NCBI RefSeq assembly: GCF_042477335.2
Contig: NC_091247.1
Coordinates: forward strand, 232,181,001 to 232,245,000
Reading direction: 5' to 3'
DNA: 64,000 nucleotides
Source of the DNA: Ovis canadensis
Lineage: Eukaryota; Chordata; Mammalia; Artiodactyla; Bovidae
Part shown: positions 1 through 11,537 of the stretch, piece after piece
Layout of the letters: each line of letters opens with the position of its first letter
Numbering within the stretch: position 1 is the stretch's first letter
Program-made: the position numbers and the translations under genes
The notes under the pieces: model-generated
Database searches by the model: none
What the model saw: the letters and a program-made list of their open reading frames with translations, nothing else
What the model was told of the DNA's origin: nothing

Positions 1-115
1 GACTCAAGAGTCTTCTCCAACACCAGAGTTCAAAAGCATCAATTTTCAGTGTTCAGCCTTCTTTAGGGGCCAACTCTCACATCTGTACGTGACTACTGGG
101 AAAACCATAGGGTTT
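1..115 (-). mobile_element. BovB LINE fragment, cut by the window edge
   Basis: Matches on the minus strand the BovB ORF2 3' portion seen more fully at 7,582-8,033 and 41,776-42,497; the CTTCTCCAACACC and CATCAATT words are shared. The left part lies outside the window. It is non-coding and degenerate. Confidence 0.8.
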
Positions 116-1929
116 GACCCCTGTGATAGTTAAACACGAAAAAGAGAAATTGATTTAATTGGATAAACATGAATATGCCTCTTTTCTTATCTGCTTTCAT
201 TATAAGTTTTGATCTTTAAAATGTAAGCACACCAACAGATTATGGGTTCTTCAGAGCCATTAATAACACCCAAGGGTCTTGTCTCTTTACTTTCATTAAC
301 AATCAGGCATTCTTAGTTTAAAAAAGGTGATAATTAACATACAATATGCAGCGACAGAGGCCGCGCATTCTCGTTCTTAGTGAAAACAGTTGCCAGCCGC
401 TCATGCAAGTATTCCTGTTGGACGACCCTGACCTCAGCCTCTCCCACACAGTGCTGCAGTCCGCATTCTTTCAGAGCCCAGATAAGAGTATTGGGGACTC
501 AGCTAAATCTTTCCTAATGAACATGGCTTAATTGTCCCAGGAGATCTGCTCAGTGCTTCAAGCCAACATAATATAACCAAAAATAAATAGAAACAAAATC
601 AACTGAAGAACCAGTGTGCCTGCTCAGGTCAGATGAAGCCAGAGGGCTGCCAGAGGGCAAGAAAGCTGTGTTGCCTGGAAAAAGTTAAACACCAGAGAGC
701 ATGGTGGCTCTGATACTTTCTAGAAGGATTAAAGTCACTTTCCCAGTCTTTATGAGAATTGGGCCGAAGCTTAGCTGGTGCAACGAATTTAGAAATGAAT
801 GCACTTGCATTTGAAGATGATGTGTCTCTGCCTTGATAGCTAAAAATTTTAGAACTAATCTGAACGTCAACTGCAGGAACCTGCTTCTGGCGTAGTTTTG
901 GTGTCAGCATCTTCTCACCCTCTCTAGTAATTTTCAGTATGCATTTCTATTTTCGTGTAGTTATTTACCGGAGCATTTTATGGAAACCCGGCTCAAATCT
1001 TTTTGGGTGCAGGGGTAGTTCAAATGCACTGAGACCCTCAGTGTTCACTTGCTAATCTCCTCCAAAAACCCTGTTCTCCTCGAGCGACAAGGTCAGCAGG
1101 GCAGCACGTATGTTCCTGTCACTGCCAACTCAAAATATGAAATTTAAAGAGTTTCACCATCAAATGCAGTGTCGTGGACTGCCCCTGAAGCAGGTGTTTA
1201 TAATCACGTGTGCAAGTGTGAAGCAAGCACAAATCCTCAGTGGAAAACGGGCAGAGGACACGAGCAGACAATTCTTTTTAAAAAACTGCACAAATTAGCA
1301 CACTAGGCATGGATGAGCGTGCAGTACCGTGTTGCATGGAGGTGACAGATGCCAGAGCCCGGAGGAGGTGCAAAGCTCACAAACAGATGCGGGACCGGCA
1401 GGAAGCCGGGGACGGGCCTTCCTCCCCTGAAGCAGGAGGACGCGCCCTACAGAAAGCCGCTGGATCCTCCAGGCATTTGTTGTGAGCACTTAATCATCAT
1501 TCGTCATATGACGTGTACTCACTAGTAAAAGGCAGGACTGTGTCCCCCCTCTGCTGACCTTGGCTCTTGGGGGCTGATATGAGCCCCTGATGAGCCTCAT
1601 GAGCCGGGGGAAGTAGAACAGGCCCAGGTCCAGCCCGTTATTGGGGGGGGGAGATGGGGACATGACCGGGAGGTGGGCAAGGAGAGCGTCTACAGCTCAG
1701 GGGAGCCAGGGATCACCGCTCCCCCTTCCTGCAGGTCCCCAGGCTCACTTCCAGGGCAGTTAGCCTGACCACCGCCCACTGACGTCAGTAACTCTCCTTC
1801 CCTCCAACGCAGGGCCTCCTGTGAGGGGCCAGAGGTCATGACGCCATCTTGTTGCCAGTCACCGCGGCCGCTGAGCTGAGAGGCGGGCACTGTGGCTGTG
1901 TAACCGGTGGCCTGGCCCCTCCCTGAGCT
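116..1929. other. Intergenic DNA, no gene seen
   Basis: A/T-moderate, CpG-poor DNA. The reading frames here (all under about 100 codons) have no recognisable domains. I see no RNA gene and no clear repeat boundary. Confidence 0.5.
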
Positions 1930-3130
1930 GCTGCCTGGGCTTGGCTTGGGGTGCGGGGGGCGGGGAGGGGGTCTGGGGAGACAAGATTCATAAACAGGTG
2001 ACAGAGGGAAGTGCCGAGAGGAGAAGCAAGAGCCTGGGAGAACGGCAGCGCCCGGTCTGCCCCTCCGAGGGACCCCCACCCCCGCTCGGTCTGGCCCGGG
2101 CCCGCGGCTGCAGCGTGTGGGGTCTCAGTGGGACCAGCGGACGTCACAGCAGGGGCACGGGGCCTGAGACGCCAGGCGCCTGGCAGGGCCCACACTGGGT
2201 GGGCGCACCCCGCCCCTGCCCACCGCCCCCCCGGGAGCTCCCCCTCCCCCTCCTGCGGCTGCGGCTTTCCTGGTCACGGCGTGAGCCTCTCCTCTCTCTC
2301 CTCCGCCTCCTTTCTCACCACAAAGGGCGTTCATGTCACATCCCTGAAGCTGAGAGGCCTGAGGGGCGGGACCCAGTCAGCGAGGCCCCCAGAGCCGGCC
2401 GCAGGGAGCCGGCCCGCCCCTGCGCTGGGAGGCCCGGCGCAGAGCCCTCACGCCGGGAGGGGAGTAGCGCCCCCTGGTCTCCCTCCCCGCCCGAAGACGC
2501 CGGGGCGGAGCCGGGGCGGCGCGGGGAGGGGCGGAGCCGGGGGCGGAGCCGGGGCGGCGCGGGGAGGGGCGGAGCCGGGGGGCGGGGAGGGGCGGAGCCG
2601 GGGGGCGGGGAGGGGCGGGGCCGGCAGCGCGGGGAGGGGCGGTGCCGGCAGCGCGGAGGCCGGGCGAGCGCGGAGCCAACCGCTGAGAGGCCGCTGCTGC
2701 CGGCGGGCCGAGCGCTCGTCGGAGGGAAGCGGGGTCGGGCACAGAGCCCTTACGGACCCCGAGGCTGCCCTCAGGTAGGCGGACCCCAGAAACAGAGTTC
2801 CCCAAAGTGGACGTTTTCCGGGCGCCTTCCTCCTGCCGGCGGGAGGGGCGGGTGAGCTCAGCCGTGTCTGTGGCGGAGACTCGGAGGTCAGGGGAGAGGG
2901 CGCCCGACCGACGGGCCTGTGACCGCCCGCACCCCTTCCCCGGCCGCGTCCCGCCCTCCTGAACACCCTCCGCCCGCCCCGCAAGGGCGGTGAGTCGCCT
3001 CCGCCGACTGAATCCTCTGCAGGAAAGTTCTCTGTACCCATCCGCGCTGGGCGCGCACCTGGACCAGTGAAGGAACGTTACAAGGCCGGGCAATCCCCAA
3101 GCCTGCTTCCCCGGCTCACCTGATGCGCCC
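1930..3130 (+). promoter_or_regulatory. CpG island with candidate TATA-less promoter and first exon
   Basis: This is the only strongly GC- and CpG-rich block in the left 43 kb. It carries many GGGCGG (Sp1-type) boxes, concentrated at 2,490-2,665, and no TATA box. Downstream a CAG|GTAGGC splice-donor-like site lies at 2,772-2,780, so a short non-coding first exon of a plus-strand transcript could end at 2,774. The minus strand is also possible, since CpG-island promoters are often bidirectional. No start codon with a recognisable protein follows, so the gene is not identified. The long reading frames across the island (304, 309 and 255 codons) are Gly/Arg/Ala/Pro-rich and overlap on both strands, as expected from base composition alone. 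Confidence 0.55.
2490..2665. repeat. GC-rich minisatellite of Sp1-like units
   Basis: Imperfect tandem copies of GGGGAGGGGCGGAGCCGG with GGCGGCGC spacers, about five to six units. It lies inside the CpG island just upstream of the candidate donor. The G-runs make G-quadruplex formation plausible. Confidence 0.75.
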
Positions 3131-6100
3131 CCGAAATGCTTCACACACGGCCTGAAGGCAGGTGTTTCTTGAGCAACTGAACCTTCCTTACTGTCAGAGT
3201 ATTTTTCAAAGTAAAAGTCTTCCCCACTAAAGAGGAGCTTGTGTGTCCATGGGGTAGATGAGATCGGAAGGGTTAGGCTTGGGGTCAGAGTCAGAGTCCG
3301 GGTCAAAGTCAGGCACTTTCACCATTCCACAGTCAACGTCTGTTCCTGGGATGACAGATCCAAGGCCATGTCCGCGCCCCTCCACTGCTCTTGTCCGGGC
3401 TGGAGTTCTCAGAACCGCACTGCCTCTCAGGCTGATCAGAGGTAACAGAGCTCACTTGGGCAGACGCACCCCCTGGACGAGGGAGGCCGAGGTGTAAACA
3501 GGGAAGATCTAATGATCCCAGGGCAAAGGGGGCAGATGTGGGAATAACGCAGAAGTAGCGTGAACCACAAATGTTCTTTGCTGTTACAGAAAATCAGGCG
3601 GTCCCAAACACCCACAGCTGCGGCTGGTGTGTCTGAGGCAATGATGGAAGGTGTCCAGTAAATAAACACCAAGGACCTCCAAGATACTCGGAGCGAGGCA
3701 TCGATGCCTGAAGGGACACTCGTGTGCTGACCCGTGCATAGACGTGTCTGAAAGTGTCATCTCATCCTGCCCACATCTGTGCTCAGTCCCCGCAAGTCTG
3801 CACTGTACCTCCAGCTCCAACCATCACCACGTGGATCACAAACCCTCTGTTTGGCCTAACAGGAACTTGGCAGAGGCTTCATTCTGGGAGCCCTGGCTTA
3901 GTGCAGGGCGCCAGGACATGGCCACTTGGGAGCGGGTCTGCTCGGCCTGTGGGCGCCATCCACACACTAAGCCAGGTCCCAACTCGAGTTCCAAATCCAC
4001 ATCCTTCCCCAGGAGCTGTAGGCGCAAGAGTTTCAGTCCTCAGGCAGGCCGTGGTTCTGCCCCGGGAGCTCAGCCCCAGAACCGTGGGGGATACCGGTCT
4101 CTCACTTTCGCACAGAGGCCACAATGCCTCTGGCTGGCGTGATGCCCAGGTTCTGCCCCCAGACACATGTGTGGCAGCCCTGCCCCCAGCACCTCCCATC
4201 GGGCCTGCCTGTGACAGCAAGGTCTTTGAACAGAGAATTGAGTTAAATGAGGCCATTCAGGTGGGCCCTGATCCAATAGACCCGGTGTCCTTGTGGGAAG
4301 AGGAGGTCAGGACATAGAGACCCACACACACGGGGTGGCCAAGCGAGGACACGGGCAGGAGACGGCTGTCCACAGGCCAAGGGGAGAGGCCTCAGGGGGA
4401 CCGGTCCTGCCCACACCTGGGTCTTGGGTTCCAGCCTCCAGGACGGGAGACGGTAAATGTGTGTTGTTAGCACTACATCCATAACACTCTGTTACGGCCG
4501 CCTGATGGGCAAATGCAACTGCAGCCTCAGACTTAACCCCAGACGGCAGGAGTGAGCGGCAAGCAGGGGCCACTCAGCTGACCTGCCGGTGGGGTCGCTG
4601 AATTGCAAAGAGGGTGATGGTCTCCAGCACCTTCCCTCTGAATGCCAGCCGTGTGGTACCTCCAGTGTGGACACCAACTTCTCTGTCACTTAAAACCTCC
4701 ATCGCTGCCTTGATACTTCTCAGGGTGACAGCTATGCTTCTCTCCATCTTGTCTTTCTTTTTCCAAAATGGAGCTAAAAACACACCAGCTGAGAGCTGGG
4801 CTCCCCTCCTCTTGCTACCGTTCAGTTGCTAAGTCACATCGACTTTTTGCAGGGACAGTTGAACCAATTCTACACATTCTAACGGGAATGGGGCCCCAGG
4901 GACAGAGTGGGCTGCACCCCACGATGGGGCAGCTCCAAGTACGAGCGACACAGATGTCATTACTCGTAAACCCCAGTCAACGGGCAGCAGCACCTGATGG
5001 ATGAGCGGAAACAAGCCAGGATCGTCTCAGAGGCCCAAACAGGCCCTAATTGGCAGAAAACCCCAGGCAGAGCGACCGCAGGGCCACAGGCCCGCTCCAA
5101 CCCGGACGTCAAGCCCTGCCTTCAGTGAGGTAAAGAGTAAAGTCAGAGGAACTTTTCAGAGCAGGAAGCAAAGGACACTCCCTCAGAGATGAATCTGGAG
5201 AGAACCTGAGAAAAAGTCAACCAGCACGTGAGTGAAACACAGAAGAGGCAAACCTCCCAGATGAAAGAGAGAGAAAAATGGTTAAAATGCCAAAAAGTGG
5301 CACCAGAACATGCATTTCACCCTCAGCTATCATCAGAACTTGTGTGGGGTCTTGTTACACATGGTCAGGTGGGCGTGTCTGTGATCAAGTGAGAAGCACC
5401 TCCCACTGGTTCACCCACTTCACCGTGAGGTTTGGTGACACCATGGAGCTGGGGGTGGCAGGGTCGTAGGGCAGCTGTCCCCGGATTTCAGAGTCACGGT
5501 CAGCAGGAGTGTGAGCAGGGGCTGGGCACCTAGGGGTAATGTGGGGTCCTCAGCGGGAGACACAGGAGTGGATGAGCCACCCCGCGAGGGAGACGGTCAG
5601 ACAGTGATGGGTCAGGGCGGCCTGGTGCCCTGCAGGGGACGCAGGTGAGGGAGGGGGCGGCCCGGAGTGGGGGACCAGGCCCCCCTGACATCCCGGGGCC
5701 CAGAGCTGTGCAGGGTGAAGGCCCGGCCCTGGGGTCTTGGCAGGTGGGAGGGTCCAGTAGGGAAGGATGGGCGAGGGTGGCTGGATTAGAGGAAGGCGGG
5801 GTGGGGTGGGGTGTGGGGAGGAGTGGGCAGGCGTGGGGAGTGTGGGGGCGTGGGGACAGCTACAGGAAGGAGGGTGGTGGGTTGGCCCTGGGTTGAGACG
5901 AGGAGGCCCCTCGGGTCCCCCCAAGCCCGGCGTCTGCAGTCTGTGGGGAAGAGTGTCCCGAGGCCACTTTTCATCTCCTCACCGTGGATGGAGAGGGCCT
6001 CCTCATTGCGGAAAGAGCGGGCCTTCTCTCCGCTGATGGACACCTCCTCTGTGACCTTCCAGTTGGTCAGCAGCTTAATTTGGGAAACACCACCACCAAC

Positions 6101-6420
6101 CCACAGTCACCACTTTTTAACCCACGCTTGGAATTGGAGCATCGATTTCATGTAGGTCACAGCAGCGCCAACACCCACGGGCTCAGTCAGGAAGTGTCCT
6201 GACTCGAGAGGCAGAGGCCTGTCGGCCGTGAAGCACGTGTAACCCTGTAACGAGCCAGCCCTGCACACGCACCTCTCCCAGGTCCTTCCTGATGCCAGTG
6301 CCCTTGACCTTCACTTACCCGCCTTCCCATCTAGCAATGCTGATTGGTCCACTTCAGGGCTTTCAGGAGAAATGCCCCTGGAGGTGATATTTTCGGTTTG
6401 GGTCGCTCTCATGCCTATTT
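3131..6420. other. Intergenic or intronic DNA; G-rich patch and a weak exon-like segment
   Basis: No established gene. 5,797-5,855 is a strongly G-rich strip (GGGGTGGGG words). On the minus strand about 6,078-5,986 gives an uninterrupted reading with a normal-looking amino-acid mix (begins KLLTNWKVTEE) and is followed by a GTGAGG donor-like site. There is no good acceptor, and I do not recognise the protein. Confidence 0.4.
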
Positions 6421-6627
6421 GGGCTTCCCTGGTGGCTCAGCTGGTAAAGAATCCGCCTGTAATGTGGGACACCTGGATTCGATCCCCTGGTTGGGAAGAT
6501 CTCTTGGAGAAGGAAAAGCAACCCACCCCAGTACTCTTGCCTGGAGAATTCCATGGAGTGGAACAGGCTGCAGTCCATGGAAACGCAAAGAGTCAGACAT
6601 GACTGTGGGACTTTCCCTTTCACTTTC
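6421..6627 (+). mobile_element. Bov-tA type SINE
   Basis: Begins GGGCTTCCCTGGTGGCTCAG, the typical tRNA-derived head, and runs through the Bov-A body (GGCTGCAGTCCATGG, AGAGTCAGACATGACT). Full head-to-tail plus-strand copy. Confidence 0.9.
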
Positions 6628-7581
6628 ATGCCTATTTACCAGGGTGGGTGGAGACCTGAAGATTATTCTTTGTTCCTCAGTCTTGGACAAACCCTCAAAA
6701 CCCCCATACTAGGCTTCAGTAAAGCTCTCCAGTAAAACTATGAAGATTTCTTATGACTCATATGTGAAGCCATCATTCCTACAGAAACCTGGTGCCATGT
6801 AACAATTCCATACCCTGAAATTTCTAATTGAAACTCCAATTAAAGTGTCAGACTTTTAACGGCAGAACCACTGCTTTGCTTGGAAGCTGAAGGGGGAGGG
6901 AAAACTAATTGCATTAAAGCGAAGGGCCCCCAAATGCAGACAGCACTATTCTCTCAGTGGGTTGGCTGAGGCTGTTTGTCAACATAAACTGAAAACCATT
7001 CAACAGTCATCATTACGCTGCCTGCCGCCAGGAAGCAGACAGGTATAGCCGACCACTCTCACATTCTATGGACTGTGAGCAGCCCAGATGCTGTTACACG
7101 GGTGCCCAGAACACTTCGAGGAGACATTTGGCTGTTTGGAGGTCAGTGACCTATCAGTCTAGCTGGATTCCCCCATGGTGGGGCCAGGAGCCACACCAGA
7201 CGATTGGTGCCCAGACAGCACCACCTCCAGGAATTTCCAGGCTGCTGAAGACCCTGCATCACAGCATTCTTCCCCTCTGGCCAACCTTGTTGTGGTGACA
7301 AAGCAAAAGGCTGCACAGTGTGGGTTCAGGACACTGAGATGCAGCCCCTGGTTTTGCAGGAAAGTATCAACTGCATGTGATGCTCAGAGAAAAAGCTACC
7401 GCAACTTAGAGTTCGTGGCAAGGTCCTGCCTGCAACACCTGTACCCAAAGAGCAGGGTGTGTGGTGGGCTTACACAGTGGGGGGCACAGTCGCCACATTT
7501 CACGTGACACATACAGGGACCCGGAAGAACACATGAACCACGTAAACGTGCATTAGGGACACACTCACTTTACTTCTGTTG
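6628..7581. other. Intergenic DNA, nothing recognised
   Basis: CpG-poor DNA with only short reading frames. Confidence 0.5.
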
Positions 7582-8033
7582 ATTCAGCTCAGTTCAGTCA
7601 GTCGTGTTTGACTCTGCAACCCCAGGGACTGCAGCACGCCAGGCTTCCCTGTCCATCACCAACTCCCAGAGCTTAGTTAAACTCATGTCCATTGAGTCGG
7701 TGATGCCATCCAACCATCTCATCCTCTGCCATCCCCTTCTCCTCCTGCCTTCAATCTTTCCCAGCTTCAGGGTCTTTTCCAATGAGTCAGTTCTTCACAT
7801 GAGGTGGCCAAAGTATTGGAGCTTCAGCTTCAGCATCAGTCCTTCCAATGAATATTCAGGACTGATTTCCTTTAGGATGGACTGGTTTGGTCTCCTTGCT
7901 GTTCAAGGGATTCTCAAGAGTCTTCTCCAACACCACAGTTCAAAAGCATCAATTCTTCGGCGCTCAGCTTTCTTTATGGTCCAACTCTCACATCCATAGA
8001 TGACTACTGGAAAAATCATAGCTTTGATGATTA
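7582..8033 (-). mobile_element. BovB LINE 3' fragment
   Basis: Starts with the BovB/Bov-A tail in reverse (CAGCTCAGTTCAGTCAGTCG) and continues into the 3' part of ORF2. The minus-strand frame at 7,594-7,782 ([15 protein letters not shown]...) is the characteristic BovB ORF2 C-terminal region. It is 5'-truncated. Confidence 0.9.
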
Positions 8034-11000
8034 GACTTTATCAAAATTAAAATCTTTGCTCATCAAATCACTGCTCTGACTGCAGATATATATAATTCTC
8101 AAAAACATATTTGACAAAGAACTGACACCTAGAATAAATAACATCAAAATTCAGTAATACAAACCACTCAAGGAAAATAACGGTGAAAACACCTGAACAA
8201 ACACCAAGCCAAGTGCTGGGAAATAAGCGCATGAAAAAACTCTCAGCAGACCAGCCACAGGGAGTCAAGCGTGAATACCACACAACAGGAAGAACAGCAG
8301 GATTTACACAGCTGACAGCGCCGGCGGGGACAGTGAAGACAAGCCGGGGGGAATGCCCAGCAGCTCCAGAAAACTAAGCCAGTGCCGCCCCTGCAGCCCA
8401 GACCCCCAGGGGCAATGGAAACAGACGTTTTCAGGAAGAGAAGAGGCATAGCAGACGCTCAGCAGCCAGACATCCTGCTGCAGAGGAGCCCGCAGGCAGG
8501 AGGGGTGGAGAACAGGGAGTGTTCACAGAGGTCCCTCCTGTCCCCACCGCACAGGTGAGTCTCGACAGGTGAGCCTGTCACGCATCCTGTCCTGTGAGGC
8601 CACGGGCAGGCCAGCCCTTGGTGGAGACATGTCAGACCCACGATCGCATCAGGGAAATGGCAGGGGACCTGGAGGGGCCCCGGGAACCTTGTCTCTGCAG
8701 GGTCCGTCCCACACTGTTTGGGGCAGCCTGTGTCAAAGCTCCACGAGTGCTCAAGCACTCACTGCGTGTGAGCTCTGCTCCAGAAGGAGAAACGCTGTGA
8801 GTGGGCATCGACCTAGGGTGGGCGGAGGATAAAACTGGAGAAGTGAAGACAGGCGACTGGTGAGATCTAACTGGCAGTTCCTAGTGGGTCGGACAGGTGT
8901 TCACTGTAAAATGCATTCTGTTTGCAATACATCTGGTGTTTCCTTCCCTTTTAATTCTTCCCCACTTCTTCCCAACATTTCTCTGGAAAGCGCATGTGCC
9001 TTCTTAAGTGAGAGCTGAAACAGGCATGAAGAGAAAGGCCCAGCGTTCATCCGGCATTGTTTCTAAGGGGCCCTGTGTCAACAGAGGCATCTGGCTGTGG
9101 ACTGACAGCTGAATCCAGGTCCCCAGCTGTATCACCAACACCAGTGATGTCCCCTGCCTGCCACTGTTGGGTGTGATGAGGCCACAGTGCTTCATCCAAC
9201 ACGTGACCAGCTCAGGGGTCAGCACCTGTGGTGCAGTCAGAGAGGAGATACACCCCCATGGACCTAAGGTGGGAGTGGGAAGGAAAGCTATTCAGAATTA
9301 AGATATAGAAGCAGAATTAGGACTGAAAACAGTAAACATTCAAACTTAAAAGGTTGCTTGTCAGCCTGTAAAGAAACATCGTTTGATCTGCAGGTCTGTG
9401 GTGCAGATCTGACTTGCTTGGGGCTCCACTGGCCACAGAAATGGGGATGGTCTCCAGACTGCGTTTGACGTGGGTGGCTGCACCGTCGGCTTGAAACCCC
9501 AGAGAAGTGAGCTCTGACAGCCCATCTGCCTGGGACCCGACGAGTCTGAGAGTCGTGTCTCATCCCCTCCCATGTCCTGGAATCTGTGTGGAGCTTCAGT
9601 TCTCTTCCGTTGTGGCTGAGACACATTTTAAACGTTTTTTAAAGTTTTACGACTCATTTTCCACCAGGTTGTCCTGTGCCTTCTGTTTTGCTCCAAGAGA
9701 GAATTACTTTGTTTGTATGCGGCTGATTTTGCCAAATCCTGACTATGTTCTAGCTGGACCAATCTAAGTGGAGGCTGGAGGACCCAGAAGTCGGGTGGGG
9801 GGCCTGTCTGGAAAAGGAACCCTTCCTCACTGGCTTGAAGCTGGAAAGACCCTGCTGCCAGGAAGCATGCCCGAAGGTGAACTCATCACAGAGAAGGCGT
9901 CTGCTCCAGAGCACAGAGCCAGGCTGCGAGCCTGGGAGCGGGAGGGTGAGCCCTGGGGGAGGGGGCTCTGCCCAGCCCCGGGGGTCTGCGGGTGCTGTTC
10001 ACCCCAGCGCTGGAGGCCTGGGCACTCAAGGGGCCACCCCCTGGGAGGGCTTCCCCAGTGCGCCCAACCCTCGCCCAACACGGACCCCTCCCCTCCCCCT
10101 CTGCATTCTGGTCCCTGCTATTAGGGTGGGCGGCCCCAGGCCCCAGAGCCCCACCCCACCTGCACACATCCTCCCCAGGTGCCCAAGCTTCCCCACCTCA
10201 GGGTCAGGCCCCTCCTCTGCCCAGCGCCATGGGCTCTGCTGGGAGGGCCACCGCGCAGATGCTCAGGGCCACTCCTGACCTGTTCCTCAGTGAGGAGTGA
10301 CGGATGGAGCCACTGCCGCTCCAGCTCTCTGCACCACCTGGTCTTGGGCAATCAGTCCCTCCACCATCTCAGACACCTTTGAAGATACTGGGTGGTTCCT
10401 GACTGGACCAAACAGAACATGCCACCAAGTTCAAAACCAGAGCGATGAGACCTAGCATCACCCAGCCCTCCCTCCCTCCCAGGGAGCATCTTGGAATCAT
10501 CCCTGCAAGGCTGGGCCCCACCCTCTGATCACTGCAGACCACACTTTCTCGTGTCTTCTGCAGCCCCCAAACGTGAGAACATTTCCTCCCCTCCCTCGGC
10601 ATCTCTCCCTGTGCCCCGGGGAGCCCCTCACCATGGCCGCTCTTCTCTGGGTGGGCTTATGGTCTGCCTGCCTCCGCACCACCCCCGACAAAACAGGCCA
10701 AGCTGGCAGGAGCCTGAGGGTCGAAGTGGCAGCAAATGACTCTGCTGCTGTTGCCCTTGGTGATATCTCTTCTCTCAAGGCAGGGAGTGCTCAGCTGCTA
10801 GAATTTAGGCCACGTGCTTATAAAGCATTACTTGTCAGAAACACGGTGTGGTCAGGGAGAATAACCCTTGAGGCACCGCCCATCTGTGACTGCAGACCAC
10901 CCCGCAGCACGAGTAGCAGAGACAAGCAGCTCTGTGCTCCAGACGCCGATGCCGACCTTAAATGTGGAAGGAAAGGAACCGATGCTTTTAAGGGCCAGTC

Positions 11001-11148
11001 ATGAACTAGGCCAATCAACAGGGTGATTATTATTAAAATATTCATAATATGGATACTTTATTATGAATCTAGAAGTTGCAGCTCTAGTAATTTAGACATG
11101 TTGGATACAATAAGCACATCAAGAAGTCTCTGAAAAAGAGTTAGACAT
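8034..11148. other. Intergenic DNA, nothing recognised
   Basis: Mixed composition, locally GC-rich at 9,950-10,250. The reading frames overlap on several strands and show no domain I recognise. Confidence 0.5.
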
Positions 11149-11450
11149 GCACACCCTCTGCCCATCCAACCACCCTCTTCCCTCTACCTACCACCCACCC
11201 ATCTGCCCACCTGCCCACTCGCCCACCCAGCCAGCCAGCCACCCATCTGCCCACCCATCCACCCAGCCAGCCACCCACCCATCTACCTACCCGCCCACCC
11301 AGCCAGCCAGCCAGGCACCCACCTACCCACCTATCCACCTGCCCACCCACCTGCCCCCCTGCCCGCCTGCCCACCCCCCTGCCCGCCTGCCCACCCCCCT
11401 GCCCGCCTGCCCACCCGCCTGCCCACCCTCCCCTTGCCTGGATCCCTGCC
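11149..11450. repeat. CCCA/CCAG/CTGC-based minisatellite
   Basis: About 300 bp of CCACCCA, CCAGCCAG and CCCGCCTGCC words in tandem, C-rich on the plus strand. The reading frames across it (Pro/Thr/His or Gly/Trp/Val-rich) are repeat artefacts. Confidence 0.85.
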
Positions 11451-11505
11451 CACCTGAAAGTGCCAGGTGCACAAGAATGATGACTCAATGCAATACAATG
11501 ATGTC

Positions 11506-11537
11506 TGGGGAATCTGGGGAATCTGGGGAATCTGGGG
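11506..11537. repeat. Short tandem repeat of GGGGAATCT
   Basis: Three to four exact 9-bp units. Confidence 0.85.

Noticed and set aside
2377-3306. 309-codon minus-strand protein across the CpG island
   Set aside because: Composition driven (Arg/Ala/Pro), with competing frames on the plus strand and a tandem GC repeat inside.
11149-11450. CRISPR-like or gene-coding repeat
   Set aside because: Simple C-rich minisatellite in a mammalian genome; no unique spacers.
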